From assembly GCA_013152795.1 (NCBI GenBank), contig JAADFS010000048.1, forward strand, positions 1 to 8,697: a stretch of DNA of 8,697 nucleotides. The letters run 5' to 3'. The number at the start of each line of letters is the position of its first letter. Position 1 is the stretch's first letter. The notes under the pieces are model-generated. The model did not search any database, was not told the origin of the DNA, and worked only from the letters and a program-made list of their open reading frames with translations. Below, piece by piece: positions 1 to 6,724 of the stretch. The translations under genes and the position numbers were made by a program. This DNA is from Deferribacteres bacterium. GTDB taxonomy: Bacteria > Nitrospirota > Thermodesulfovibrionia > UBA6902.

Positions 1-1257
1 TTCAGATTCTCCGTCTTCGCCTCCAGCTCCCTCGTCCGCTCCCTCACCAGCTCCTCAAGATGCAAACGGTGCCTCTCAAGCTCCTCCTCGGTCTGTTTGC
101 GCTCGGCAATCTCGCTGACCAGTTCCTTATTGAGCTTTGACAGCTCCGCTGAACGCTCCTGGACGGCCTTATGCAGCTTTTTGTTGAATATAAACAGGGA
201 AACAAATCCTGTACCGATCAATACGAGCGCTGACAGCGTTATTCCAAGAGTCCAGCGCAACCACGTGTAGTCGGCTCCGGCATCGGGGTCGTAAAGAAAT
301 CCCTTCAGAGAGTATCCCGGTCTGACCATTCCCAGCCGCACGTATGTATCGGCAATATGACGCCAGCGCCCGGGGTTCATGTGGCCTATTTCAATGACGT
401 TCGGGAGCATCAGTTTGCGTGTGGCCTCGGCCTCGAAGCGGAGGAGTTCCCTTGAAAGCCGGGGGTTGTATTTATCCAGGATTACATCGATGATTTCATC
501 CGAGTGTTCCATTGCATAGTTCCAGCCTCGCAGACTCGCTTCCCTGAATGCCTTCACTCTCCGTGGATGCTCCTTTACCTGCTTTTCGGAAGTAAACAGG
601 CAGTCACCATAAAAATCAATGCCGTAGGTCAAAGGCCTGATGATTACGTAGGGGACGCCGCGCTCGCGGAGCATGAAAGGCCTGTCCGTAATATATCCCT
701 CAGACGCGTCAACCTTTCCATTGATCAGGTCGTCGATACCCCATGAGTGCTCAACAATCCTGATGTCATTCAGACTTATTCCTTCATTAAGAAACATCGC
801 CCTGCTTTCTATACCCCCGTCGGAACGCATCTCCACCCGTCGTCCCACCAGATCCTGGGGCGTTTTAATGCCGGAGTCTTCCCTTGCAATCAGTATCTCC
901 GGTGAATGCTGAAAGAAAAATGGCTGCAAGCACCACAACCGGCCTTCCCTGCAATCGTTTGAGCAGCAGCACCGGCATTTCCGTGCCGAAGTCGGCACGG
1001 CCGGACACCACCTCCTCGACAAAGCTCATGCCGCGTCTTCCCTCTTTCAGTACAACCTCCAGGCCCGCCTCCCTGTAATAACCTCTCTCAACAGCCGCGT
1101 AATAGCCGGCAAACTGGAACTGGTGGCGCCATTTCAGTTGAAGCGTCACCCTCTCAAGGGGTCTTGCGGCTCCTGCACTTGCCGCCGGCAACAGTAAAAT
1201 AAGCCCGATAACCAGAATAAACGCCGGACAGGCGGCTGTCTGTTTCTGTAAAGACAT
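1..1257 (-). pseudogene. NMT1/THI5-like periplasmic-binding membrane sensor, frameshifted, C-terminus beyond the window
   Basis: The first reading frame (1257 down to about 916) gives a signal peptide (hydrophobic residues about 13-30) and then the opening of an NMT1/THI5-like solute-binding domain, including LQLKWRHQFQFAGYYAA. At an A5 tract (916-920) the frame must shift by one base. It then continues as AIFFQHSPEILIAR and stays open to position 3, with the family's typical FREASLRGWNYAMEHSDEI. A membrane segment is coded at about 252-190, followed by a charged coiled coil (180 to 1). That layout suggests a periplasmic ligand sensor feeding a cytoplasmic PAS, kinase or GGDEF output, but no output domain lies inside the window. 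Related domains bind pyrimidine or thiamine precursors in transporters; the ligand here is unknown. The start at 1257 has a nearby AGGGGA. The break could be a true mutation, a sequencing error in a homopolymer, or frameshifting. Both halves look well conserved, so decay, if real, is recent. Confidence 0.8.
916..920 (-). other. Single-base frameshift at a homopolymer in the NMT1-type sensor
   Basis: On the coding strand the sequence reads GCC ATT TTT CTT TCA. Skipping one T restores GCC ATT TTC TTT CAG CAT, that is A-I-F-F-Q-H-S-P, which matches the conserved IFQHSP motif of NMT1/THI5-type sensors. The unshifted frame stops about 16 codons later, at 865. TTT followed by C would also let tRNA-Phe re-pair on TTC in the +1 frame, so programmed slippage is possible but less likely than an error or mutation. 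Confidence 0.75.
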
Positions 1258-1280
1258 TTGTCCCCTTTTTTATTGAGATT

Positions 1281-1375
1281 CTCAACCCTGCAGTTGCATA
1301 ACAATACAGCCGGCGTGTCTGAAAGTCTTCCGGCGGTTCCTCCCTGCCGCGTTTATGCAACATTGAAGGTTGATG
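1281..1375. repeat. Interspersed inverted-repeat element, copy A (short)
   Basis: The left end (1281-1302) reads CTCAACCCTGCAGTTGCATA and the right end (1351-1375) ends TTTATGCAACATTGAAGGTTG. These are imperfect inverted repeats of the ends seen in copies B, C and D. The interior is only about 50 bases, with a CCTCCCTGCCGCG block next to the right end as in copy B and a local GCCGG/CCGGC pairing. The AAGCTTTATC core of the other copies is not recognisable. It fills the spacer between the HD-GYP gene and the NMT1-type sensor. No other feature was found in 1258-1398. Confidence 0.65.
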
Positions 1376-1398
1376 TATCAGTTGCGTGCATTCCCCGC

Positions 1399-2517
1399 TC
1401 AGTCATTTACCGGTTTGTACATGCCGGCGACATCATGTTTCCTTGACAGAACCCTTAAAAACGCCTTGACCAGCCGGGGCTCAAATTGCCGTCCTGCATG
1501 CTTTCTGAACTCGGATACGGCATATTCAACACCCGGTGCCCTCCGGTACGGCCTGTCTGCCGTCATGGAGTCAAAAGAGTCGGCGACATGCAGTATCCGG
1601 GCATAAAGGTTGATCTCATCACCTTTGAGTCCGTCCGGATATCCCCTGCCGTCAATCCTCTCATGATGATGCCTGATTGAAGGGGTTATGTGTTTTAACT
1701 GTTTTATACCCTCAAGGATCTCGGCTCCGAGCACTGCGTGTTTCTTTGCGGCCTCGAACTCTTCCTCTGTCAGCGGAGATTCCTTATCAAGCAGATAGTC
1801 CCTGAGCCCTATCTTCCCTATGTCGTGAAGCAGGGCTGCAAGCCTCAGGTTCTTTATCTCTTTGCCCTCCAGGCCTATTTCCGCGGCAATCTGCTCTGAA
1901 TAGGCGGCGACCCTCTCGGAGTGACCCCTTGTCCACCTGCTCTTTGCATCAAGCGCATTGACCATTGTCCTTACAAAAGACTCGAAGAGGTCTTTGAGTT
2001 CCTCTTCGGATCTTGACAGGGCCTTGTTGGATTCCTCCAGGTCGGCAACCTTTTTTTCAAGCTGCATTATCAATCGTTCATTGTATTCCTTAAGGAACAC
2101 GCCCTCATCCTTGCCCCTTGTAATACTAACACGCGGGACGGTTTCTTTTTCATATTCCTTTAATATATTCTCTATGATTTCAAGAAAGCAAAACGGGTTC
2201 ATCGGCTTCATGATGAATCTCTCAGCTCCCATGCTGAGCCCGAATTCCTCGTCCTTCTTGTCCGTGTATGCCGCGGAATAGAATATAAAGGGTATACCCC
2301 TGAGTCTCTCGTCGCTTTTACATTCCCTGCACAGTTGAAAACCGTCCATCACGGGCATAAGGATGTCGGAGATAATCATGTCCGGTAACAGTCTTTTAGC
2401 CACCTTTAACGCCTCCGCACCGTTGGAGGCGTCTATAACCGTATACCCGTCGGATTCAAGGGTTTTCCGGAGTATTATCCTCGAATCCGGGTTGTCGTCG
2501 ACTATCAGGATTCTCAT
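1399..2517 (-). CDS. Response regulator with HD-GYP output domain (probable c-di-GMP phosphodiesterase)
   Basis: A 372-residue cytoplasmic protein. An N-terminal receiver domain (1-120) has the acidic pair D7/D8, phospho-acceptor D51 (in IISDILMP), switch residue S81 and K104. A coiled-coil linker (about 145-178) leads to an HD-GYP domain (about 178-360). That domain has RGHSERV (H199), HDIGKIG (H231, D232), H260, an HHH triplet at 283-285, DGRGYPDG (GYP at 292-294) and D313. All metal-ligand motifs of the family look intact, so it should hydrolyse c-di-GMP when activated by phosphorylation (family knowledge; activity not shown). The frame can be extended four residues to a TTG at 2529, but the ATG at 2517 has AGGGA five bases upstream and gives the standard MRILIVDDN start. 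Its receiver is a near-duplicate of that in the GGDEF protein at 4355-6187. Repeat copies lie on both sides. Confidence 0.93.
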   Translation of the reverse strand: MRILIVDDNPDSRIILRKTLESDGYTVIDASNGAEALKVAKRLLPDMIISDILMPVMDGFQLCRECKSDERLRGIPFIFYSAAYTDKKDEEFGLSMGAERFIMKPMNPFCFLEIIENILKEYEKETVPRVSITRGKDEGVFLKEYNERLIMQLEKKVADLEESNKALSRSEEELKDLFESFVRTMVNALDAKSRWTRGHSERVAAYSEQIAAEIGLEGKEIKNLRLAALLHDIGKIGLRDYLLDKESPLTEEEFEAAKKHAVLGAEILEGIKQLKHITPSIRHHHERIDGRGYPDGLKGDEINLYARILHVADSFDSMTADRPYRRAPGVEYAVSEFRKHAGRQFEPRLVKAFLRVLSRKHDVAGMYKPVND

Positions 2518-2605
2518 TTTTCCCTGCAAAAAACTTCAGACACCCCTGGGATATCCTCCTCCCCCGACTTCGCTTTTCAACACATGCGGTTGCGTCTCAT
2601 CTTTT

Positions 2606-2736
2606 CCTTACCTTACAGTGGCATAAAGACATCGCCCGCAGGCAAGGGAGGCTGCGGAAAAGCTTTATCTGCGATTCCTTCAGTTATAACAGCTAAGCGG
2701 CCTCCCTTGCCGCGTTTATGCAACATCAACGTTAAC
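2606..2736. repeat. Interspersed inverted-repeat element, copy B, with 12-bp perfect internal stem
   Basis: Left end 2606-2628 (CCTTACCTTACAGTGGCATA) and right end 2714-2736 (GTTTATGCAACATCAACGTT) are imperfect inverted repeats. Inside them GGCAAGGGAGGC (2641-2652) pairs perfectly with GCCTCCCTTGCC (2700-2711). Within the loop, AAAGCTTTATCTGCGATTCC matches copy D. From 2642 to 2683 the two copies differ by about three substitutions and one indel. RNA from either strand could fold into a long two-part hairpin. It occupies most of the 254-base spacer between the kinase-less sensor and the HD-GYP gene. The rest of that spacer shows only a weak promoter-like TTGAAA, which I do not call. Confidence 0.8.
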
Positions 2737-2771
2737 ATGCAAATTAAATAATAGCACTTTTCCTGAACTTG

Positions 2772-4196
2772 TCAATTTCTCAGCCTCTCAATCTCCCTGG
2801 TCAATTCCTTCACCTTATCCCTCAGTTCTTTTATCCTGAATTCCCTGTCCGCAAAGAGCCTGTTTAAACGTTCGAGCTCGGCGTTTTTCGCGCTGATCTC
2901 AGCCGTGCGTTTTTTCACCTTCTCTTCAAGGCAATCGCGATACTCCTGCAACTCTTCTTCTGCGAGCTTAAGCTCGGTGATGTCAAGGACGGTACCGATC
3001 GAATGCAGTGGCTTTCCATTTTCATCGTACTCGGTCCTGCATCTCTCATGAACGTACTTGACTGTCCCGTCTTTCAGGAGCAGCCTGTGCACAAGGTCAT
3101 AAGTGGTCCTGTTTTTAACCGACTCCCTGTATGCCCTGTCAACCGATTCCCGGTCCTCGGGGTGAACCATTCCCATGAAGTCCTCGTAAGAGCCGCCGAA
3201 TTCACCGGGGTCCACGCCGAAAATACGGTAAATCTCTTCGGACCAGTAGAGTTTATTTGAGACAGGATCATATTCCCAGTATCCCAGGTGGGCAACCTGC
3301 TGGGCCTCTTTCAGTTTTCTTTCACTCTTCTTCAACTCTTCCTCGGCCTTTCTGCGCTCATTTATCTCCTCTTTTAAAATCCTGTTTGCCTCATGCAGTT
3401 CTCTTGTACGGCGGCGTACCTTTTCTTCAAGTCCCGCCTGGCAGTTCAGGAGCCTCGCGTGGTATCTCTGTATGGAAGCGGACATGGATTCCATGCTGCG
3501 GGCCAGTTCTCCAAGCTCATCACCTGACCTGACATCAACGGTCTCCACTGCCCTGCGCTGTGAGATCATCAATGCCGCGCTCTTTAGTTTCCGGATGGGA
3601 TTGATCAGAAACAGCCTGGATAATATGAATATGACCACAACGGTGAGCAATACGCAAACAGCGCTGACCCCGAGAATTGCATATCGTATGTGTCTCTGAA
3701 CGCCCTTGAAATACTCGTCGTGTATGGAGAAGTATAAGATCCAGTCCCACGGCCTGAAATACCGCGCAACATATATCTCACTGTGCCTCCCGGTCTTAAG
3801 GTGGCCTTTCTTCTCTTTATCCGGCTCTGTGTTTATTCCCTTTAATAATTCATTGATTTCCGTCTTTGTATAACGGTTGTCGTGGTTGCTGAGGTTATAT
3901 ATGATTTTACCCGTTGAATCAATGATCATTAAATCCAGGTAGGGACTGCGCGGAACGGCCCTCAGTGCATCAATCGCCTCTTTCTTGTACAATGCGGTTA
4001 ATCCGGGTTTCTCCGGCATACCCTGCCTGCTGAGGATGTGGTCTTTGAAATATGAATCCAGTAACACTTCCATGTAACTGTAGGTGAAATCATGTATGTA
4101 TCTTTTGGCTTCATGTAATGACCACAGGCCGATACTGAAGATGGAGATTATCATCAGGGGGATGATTCCCAACAATATCTTATACTGCAATTTCAT
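2772..4196 (-). CDS. Membrane sensor protein: extracytoplasmic domain, HAMP, PAS, coiled coil; no kinase domain
   Basis: A 474-residue protein. The layout is TM1 (about 7-27), an extracytoplasmic region (28-170, with Cache-like LDLMIIDSTGKIIYN at 87-101 and RPWDWILYFSIHDEYF), and TM2 (171-197). HAMP follows (198-248; P200 and DELGEL 226-231), then a coiled coil (250-300), a PAS_3-type PAS (about 298-410; GYWEYDP, MVHPEDRE, GTVLDITE) and a C-terminal coiled coil (411-474) ending REIERLRN. The frame closes with TGA and no HisKA, HATPase, GGDEF, EAL or methyl-accepting domain follows. It therefore probably senses a small molecule and passes the signal to a partner by protein contact, or is a naturally short relative of hybrid kinases. 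Its place between a GGDEF and an HD-GYP response regulator suggests a role in the same c-di-GMP circuit. The ATG at 4196 starts a positively charged N-terminus; the upstream GGAAAG is about 11 bases away, a weak ribosome site. Confidence 0.88.
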   Translation of the reverse strand: MKLQYKILLGIIPLMIISIFSIGLWSLHEAKRYIHDFTYSYMEVLLDSYFKDHILSRQGMPEKPGLTALYKKEAIDALRAVPRSPYLDLMIIDSTGKIIYNLSNHDNRYTKTEINELLKGINTEPDKEKKGHLKTGRHSEIYVARYFRPWDWILYFSIHDEYFKGVQRHIRYAILGVSAVCVLLTVVVIFILSRLFLINPIRKLKSAALMISQRRAVETVDVRSGDELGELARSMESMSASIQRYHARLLNCQAGLEEKVRRRTRELHEANRILKEEINERRKAEEELKKSERKLKEAQQVAHLGYWEYDPVSNKLYWSEEIYRIFGVDPGEFGGSYEDFMGMVHPEDRESVDRAYRESVKNRTTYDLVHRLLLKDGTVKYVHERCRTEYDENGKPLHSIGTVLDITELKLAEEELQEYRDCLEEKVKKRTAEISAKNAELERLNRLFADREFRIKELRDKVKELTREIERLRN

Positions 4197-4224
4197 CTGT
4201 CAGTATTCTTTCCGGCCGTTAACA

Positions 4225-4358
4225 TAACCTTACAGCAGCATAAAAATACCCCTGACAGGCGGGAGAGCCTGCCGGCGGGGCTTTATCCGCAGTGCCTTTT
4301 TTAACCGTTGAACCTGCAACCCGGAACTCTCCTGCCATTCATGCAACATTAAGGTTAA
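4225..4358. repeat. Interspersed inverted-repeat element, copy C, overlapping the GGDEF gene stop
   Basis: Left end 4225-4244 (TAACCTTACAGCAGCATAAA) and right end 4338-4358 (CATGCAACATTAAGGTTAA) are inverted repeats like those of the other copies. An inner pair, GGCGGGAGAG (4258-4267) with CTCTCCTGCC (4327-4336), pairs with one G-T. CAGGC/GCCTG forms a second, local hairpin. The GGGGCTTTATCCGCAGTGCC block is a diverged form of the core in copies B and D. On the minus strand the right end reads AATTAACCTTAA, so the TAA of the upstream cyclase gene (4355-4357) and a second in-frame TAA lie inside the repeat. Confidence 0.75.
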
Positions 4359-6187
4359 TTCTCAACAGTCAATTGTGGCTTGAAAACCTCAACACGGTTT
4401 CTGCCTTTCTGTTTGGCGAGGTAAAGGGCCTCGTCCGCTTTTTCAATCAGGTCCCTCTTGTTTTTCATATCCCTGTGATATGAAGAAATGCCGATACTGA
4501 CGGTTATATTTATTTTGGCTTCCACGCTTTTTCTTATTCTTTCAGCTACATCGTATGCCAGATTCAATCCTGTTTCAAACAGCAGAACGAGAAATTCCTC
4601 GCCTCCGTATCTGACGACAAGGTCCATTCCCCTTGTTTCCTTTAAAATAATGTCTGCAACCCTTACAAGCAGTGCGTCGCCGGCTGTATGCCCGTATGTA
4701 TCATTGTATTTTTTGAAATAGTCTATATCCAGCATAAGGGCCGAGAGACTGCTCTCGAGTCTCTTCGCCCTTGCAAAGCTCCTTTCAAGCACGATGTCCA
4801 TGAGACGCCTGTTGGCAAGGCCGGTAAGCGGGTCATGAAGCGATAATTTCTTTGTCTCTTCATAGAGCCTTGCATGGTCGATGGCGACACCTACCTGGTT
4901 TCCTATCGTAAGGAGAATCTTTATCTTGTGGTCGTCCACTTCGGCACTGCTCCTGCAATGGAGGCTCAACACACCGAGAATCCTGTCCCTTACCTTCAGT
5001 GGTATAACTATATGGCACCCCTCCATGTCCGGATTCTCGGACACGACAACCTCGCCTGTTTTGACGGCATGCCAGTAATAGCCGCTGCCTGCCTTCATGC
5101 TCTTGTATTTATTTACAAAGGTCTCCGGGTAGCCGAGATGGTGGACGAGGTTCATGGCATCGCCCTCAATGATAAATATACCGCCTTTCGGTTCAAGATT
5201 CAGTATCTTCAGCCCCGTGACACTGTTCAGGATAACGGTGAAGAGTTCTTTCATATCTATGGTCTGGCTGATTGCGGATGATACCTTGTACAGGGCCGAC
5301 AGCTCCGCCTGACTGCGGAGCAGTTCTTCTTCGGCCTGCCTGCGGCCGGTAATGTCTTCAAGGATGGTGATGGCGCCCACAACCACGCCGTTTTCCTTCA
5401 GGGGGACTATCTTTGTGCTGTGGTACAGTATCTTCTTTTTTGTCCCTGTGCTCTGCGTATATTTGTACTCCTGCTTCTCCAGGGACTCCCCTGTGCGCAA
5501 TACCTTTTCATAACTCTTCTTCCATCCGATTTTCAGGAGTTCGGGAACAGCCTCAAACAGGTTTTTCCCGATAATGTCCTCCTTTTTGATGCCGAAATAC
5601 TCCTCGAAATAAACGTTCCAGCTCCTGACGATATAATCCCTGTCAATGACGTGAATGCCGATAGGGGATGTCTCAACGATGTTTTCATTGAACTCTTTGA
5701 GGTTCCGTAGTTCCTTTACTTTTTTATCAAGCTTTCTTGCAATGCTCTCCTCATACATCCTGAACAATTCAGGCTCTTCCTTTACGGGTCTCTCCGCCAC
5801 AGGCTGTTTCCCTTCGCTATATTCCCTAAACACGTCTTTCACTGTCCTGAGGAATTCGGCGGTATCAAGGGGCTTGATTATGTAGCGGGAAGCCCCGAGG
5901 CGCATTGCAAGCTTTTCGTCTTTGGCTTCCACATAGGTCGACGTATAAAAAATGAACGGTATGTTTCTGAGTGAGTCTATCTGTTTGATTTCATAGCAAA
6001 ATCTGAAACCGTCCATCTCCGGCATGAGGATATCGGAGATTATCATATCCGGAGGCGATGTCCTGACCGCCTTCAGGGCCTCCGCCCCATTGGGAGCTTC
6101 CATTACCGTATGTCCGTCTGATTCAAGGGTTTTTCTGAGAATTATCCTTGAATCCTCATTATCGTCAACGATCAGTATCTTCATCAT
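4355..6187 (-). CDS. Response regulator diguanylate cyclase: REC-PAS-GAF-GGDEF
   Basis: A 610-residue soluble protein. The receiver (1-122) has D8/D9, phospho-acceptor D52, T82 and K105. A coiled linker leads to a PAS domain (about 165-282; TSPIGIHVIDRDYIV, ILEDITGRR), a GAF domain (about 296-438; VIPLKVRDRILGVLSL, GNQVGVAIDHARLYEE) and a GGDEF domain (447-603). The GGDEF domain has HDPLTGLANRR (451-461), metal-binding D487 in LDIDYFKKYND, and active-site GGEEF (528-532). The inhibitory RxxD site (R519-D522) sits at the standard distance upstream, so it should make c-di-GMP and be product-inhibited (family knowledge). ATG at 6187 and 6184 are both possible starts; neither has a strong ribosome site, so translation may be coupled to the receiver gene ending 22 bases upstream. 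Its stop lies inside repeat copy C. Its receiver is closely related to that of the HD-GYP regulator at 1399-2517. Confidence 0.95.
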   Translation of the reverse strand: MMKILIVDDNEDSRIILRKTLESDGHTVMEAPNGAEALKAVRTSPPDMIISDILMPEMDGFRFCYEIKQIDSLRNIPFIFYTSTYVEAKDEKLAMRLGASRYIIKPLDTAEFLRTVKDVFREYSEGKQPVAERPVKEEPELFRMYEESIARKLDKKVKELRNLKEFNENIVETSPIGIHVIDRDYIVRSWNVYFEEYFGIKKEDIIGKNLFEAVPELLKIGWKKSYEKVLRTGESLEKQEYKYTQSTGTKKKILYHSTKIVPLKENGVVVGAITILEDITGRRQAEEELLRSQAELSALYKVSSAISQTIDMKELFTVILNSVTGLKILNLEPKGGIFIIEGDAMNLVHHLGYPETFVNKYKSMKAGSGYYWHAVKTGEVVVSENPDMEGCHIVIPLKVRDRILGVLSLHCRSSAEVDDHKIKILLTIGNQVGVAIDHARLYEETKKLSLHDPLTGLANRRLMDIVLERSFARAKRLESSLSALMLDIDYFKKYNDTYGHTAGDALLVRVADIILKETRGMDLVVRYGGEEFLVLLFETGLNLAYDVAERIRKSVEAKINITVSIGISSYHRDMKNKRDLIEKADEALYLAKQKGRNRVEVFKPQLTVEN

Positions 6188-6209
6188 GTGCCGTTAATGA
6201 AGGTGCAAA

Positions 6210-6575
6210 TCATTCCCCTGTTATCTCCCTTATCTGCCTGATAACAACCTCAGGGTCAATCGGTTTCTCTATGTAGCCGTTGCAGCCCTCTGCCAGCATC
6301 TTTTCCCTGTCTCCGCTCATTGCATAGGAGGTGATTGCAATAATCGGAATATTTCCGTCCACTTTGGAGCCGCGAATCTCTCTCAGCACTTCAAGGCCGT
6401 TTATGTCCGGAAGCTGGATATCCAGCAGTATGAAGTCCGGCTTTTCCTTAAGGGCGAGCTCTATCCCTTTTCTGCCGTTGTCAGCCCTGATGGTGGCGTA
6501 ACCGTTCTTCTCCAGTATAAATGTTATGAGTTTCATGTTGTCTTCATTGTCTTCTATGACAAGTGCCTTCTTCAT
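6210..6575 (-). CDS. Stand-alone receiver protein (CheY/DivK type)
   Basis: A 121-residue single receiver domain with no output domain. It has the acidic pair E8/D9, phospho-acceptor D52 (FILLDIQLPD), T82, K104 (GYIEKPID) and a full alpha/beta repeat, which is the normal length for CheY/DivK-like proteins. The DIQLPDINGLEV and ITSYAMSGDREKMLAEGCNGYIEKP pattern is closest to DivK-like and hybrid-kinase receivers. The ATG at 6575 is preceded by a near-perfect GGAGGT (6580-6585), four bases away. A longer frame opens at a TTG (6587) that overlaps the ribosome site and is rejected. It is the first gene after the promoter at 6662-6690 and is likely co-transcribed with the REC-PAS-GAF-GGDEF gene 22 bases downstream. 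It probably acts as a phospho-signalling adaptor or competing phosphate acceptor for the same kinase (inference). Confidence 0.93.
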   Translation of the reverse strand: MKKALVIEDNEDNMKLITFILEKNGYATIRADNGRKGIELALKEKPDFILLDIQLPDINGLEVLREIRGSKVDGNIPIIAITSYAMSGDREKMLAEGCNGYIEKPIDPEVVIRQIREITGE

Positions 6576-6579
6576 ATTT

Positions 6580-6585
6580 ACCTCC
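6580..6585 (-). promoter_or_regulatory. Strong ribosome binding site (GGAGGT) of the receiver gene
   Basis: GGAGGT lies four bases before the ATG at 6575. It fixes the start and shows that the upstream in-frame TTG at 6587, which overlaps this site, is not used. It is the best Shine-Dalgarno match among the genes in the window. Confidence 0.85.
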
Positions 6586-6661
6586 AACCTGAAGCTACAA
6601 ATAAATATAAATCAACCTTTTCTTCCCCTTATCAAGCCTCATTACAGCGTCTTTAAAAACA

Positions 6662-6690
6662 ATCATAGAGGATTATTGCTTCAATGTAAA
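6662..6690 (-). promoter_or_regulatory. Sigma70-like promoter for the receiver / diguanylate cyclase pair
   Basis: On the minus strand TTTACA (6690-6685) and TATGAT (6667-6662) are separated by exactly 17 bases and match the -35 and -10 consensus at five of six positions each. Transcription would begin near 6655, leaving an 80-base leader before the ATG at 6575. The site lies just past the ribD stop (6725), so the signalling genes can be expressed apart from ribD. No strong terminator was found between ribD and this promoter. Confidence 0.65.
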
Positions 6691-6724
6691 CCGCCGGACC
6701 GGGATGCGGGCTGTTAAGGGGCTG

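Noticed and set aside
2515..2529. TTG start at 2529 for the HD-GYP regulator
   Set aside because: The ATG at 2517 has AGGGA at good spacing and gives the standard receiver N-terminus; the TTG has no ribosome site. The same reasoning rejects the TTG at 6587 and the TTG at 7834 for the receiver and ribD genes.
2606..2736. Interspersed repeats as c-di-GMP riboswitches controlling the cluster
   Set aside because: The location among c-di-GMP genes is tempting, but I do not see the conserved GEMM blocks in order on either strand. The shared features are terminal inverted repeats and a palindromic core, which fits a mobile or REP-type element better.
4874..5281. Plus-strand frame of 135 codons opposite the GAF region of the cyclase
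   Set aside because: It is a shadow of the REC-PAS-GAF-GGDEF gene, whose own frame shows continuous conserved domains.
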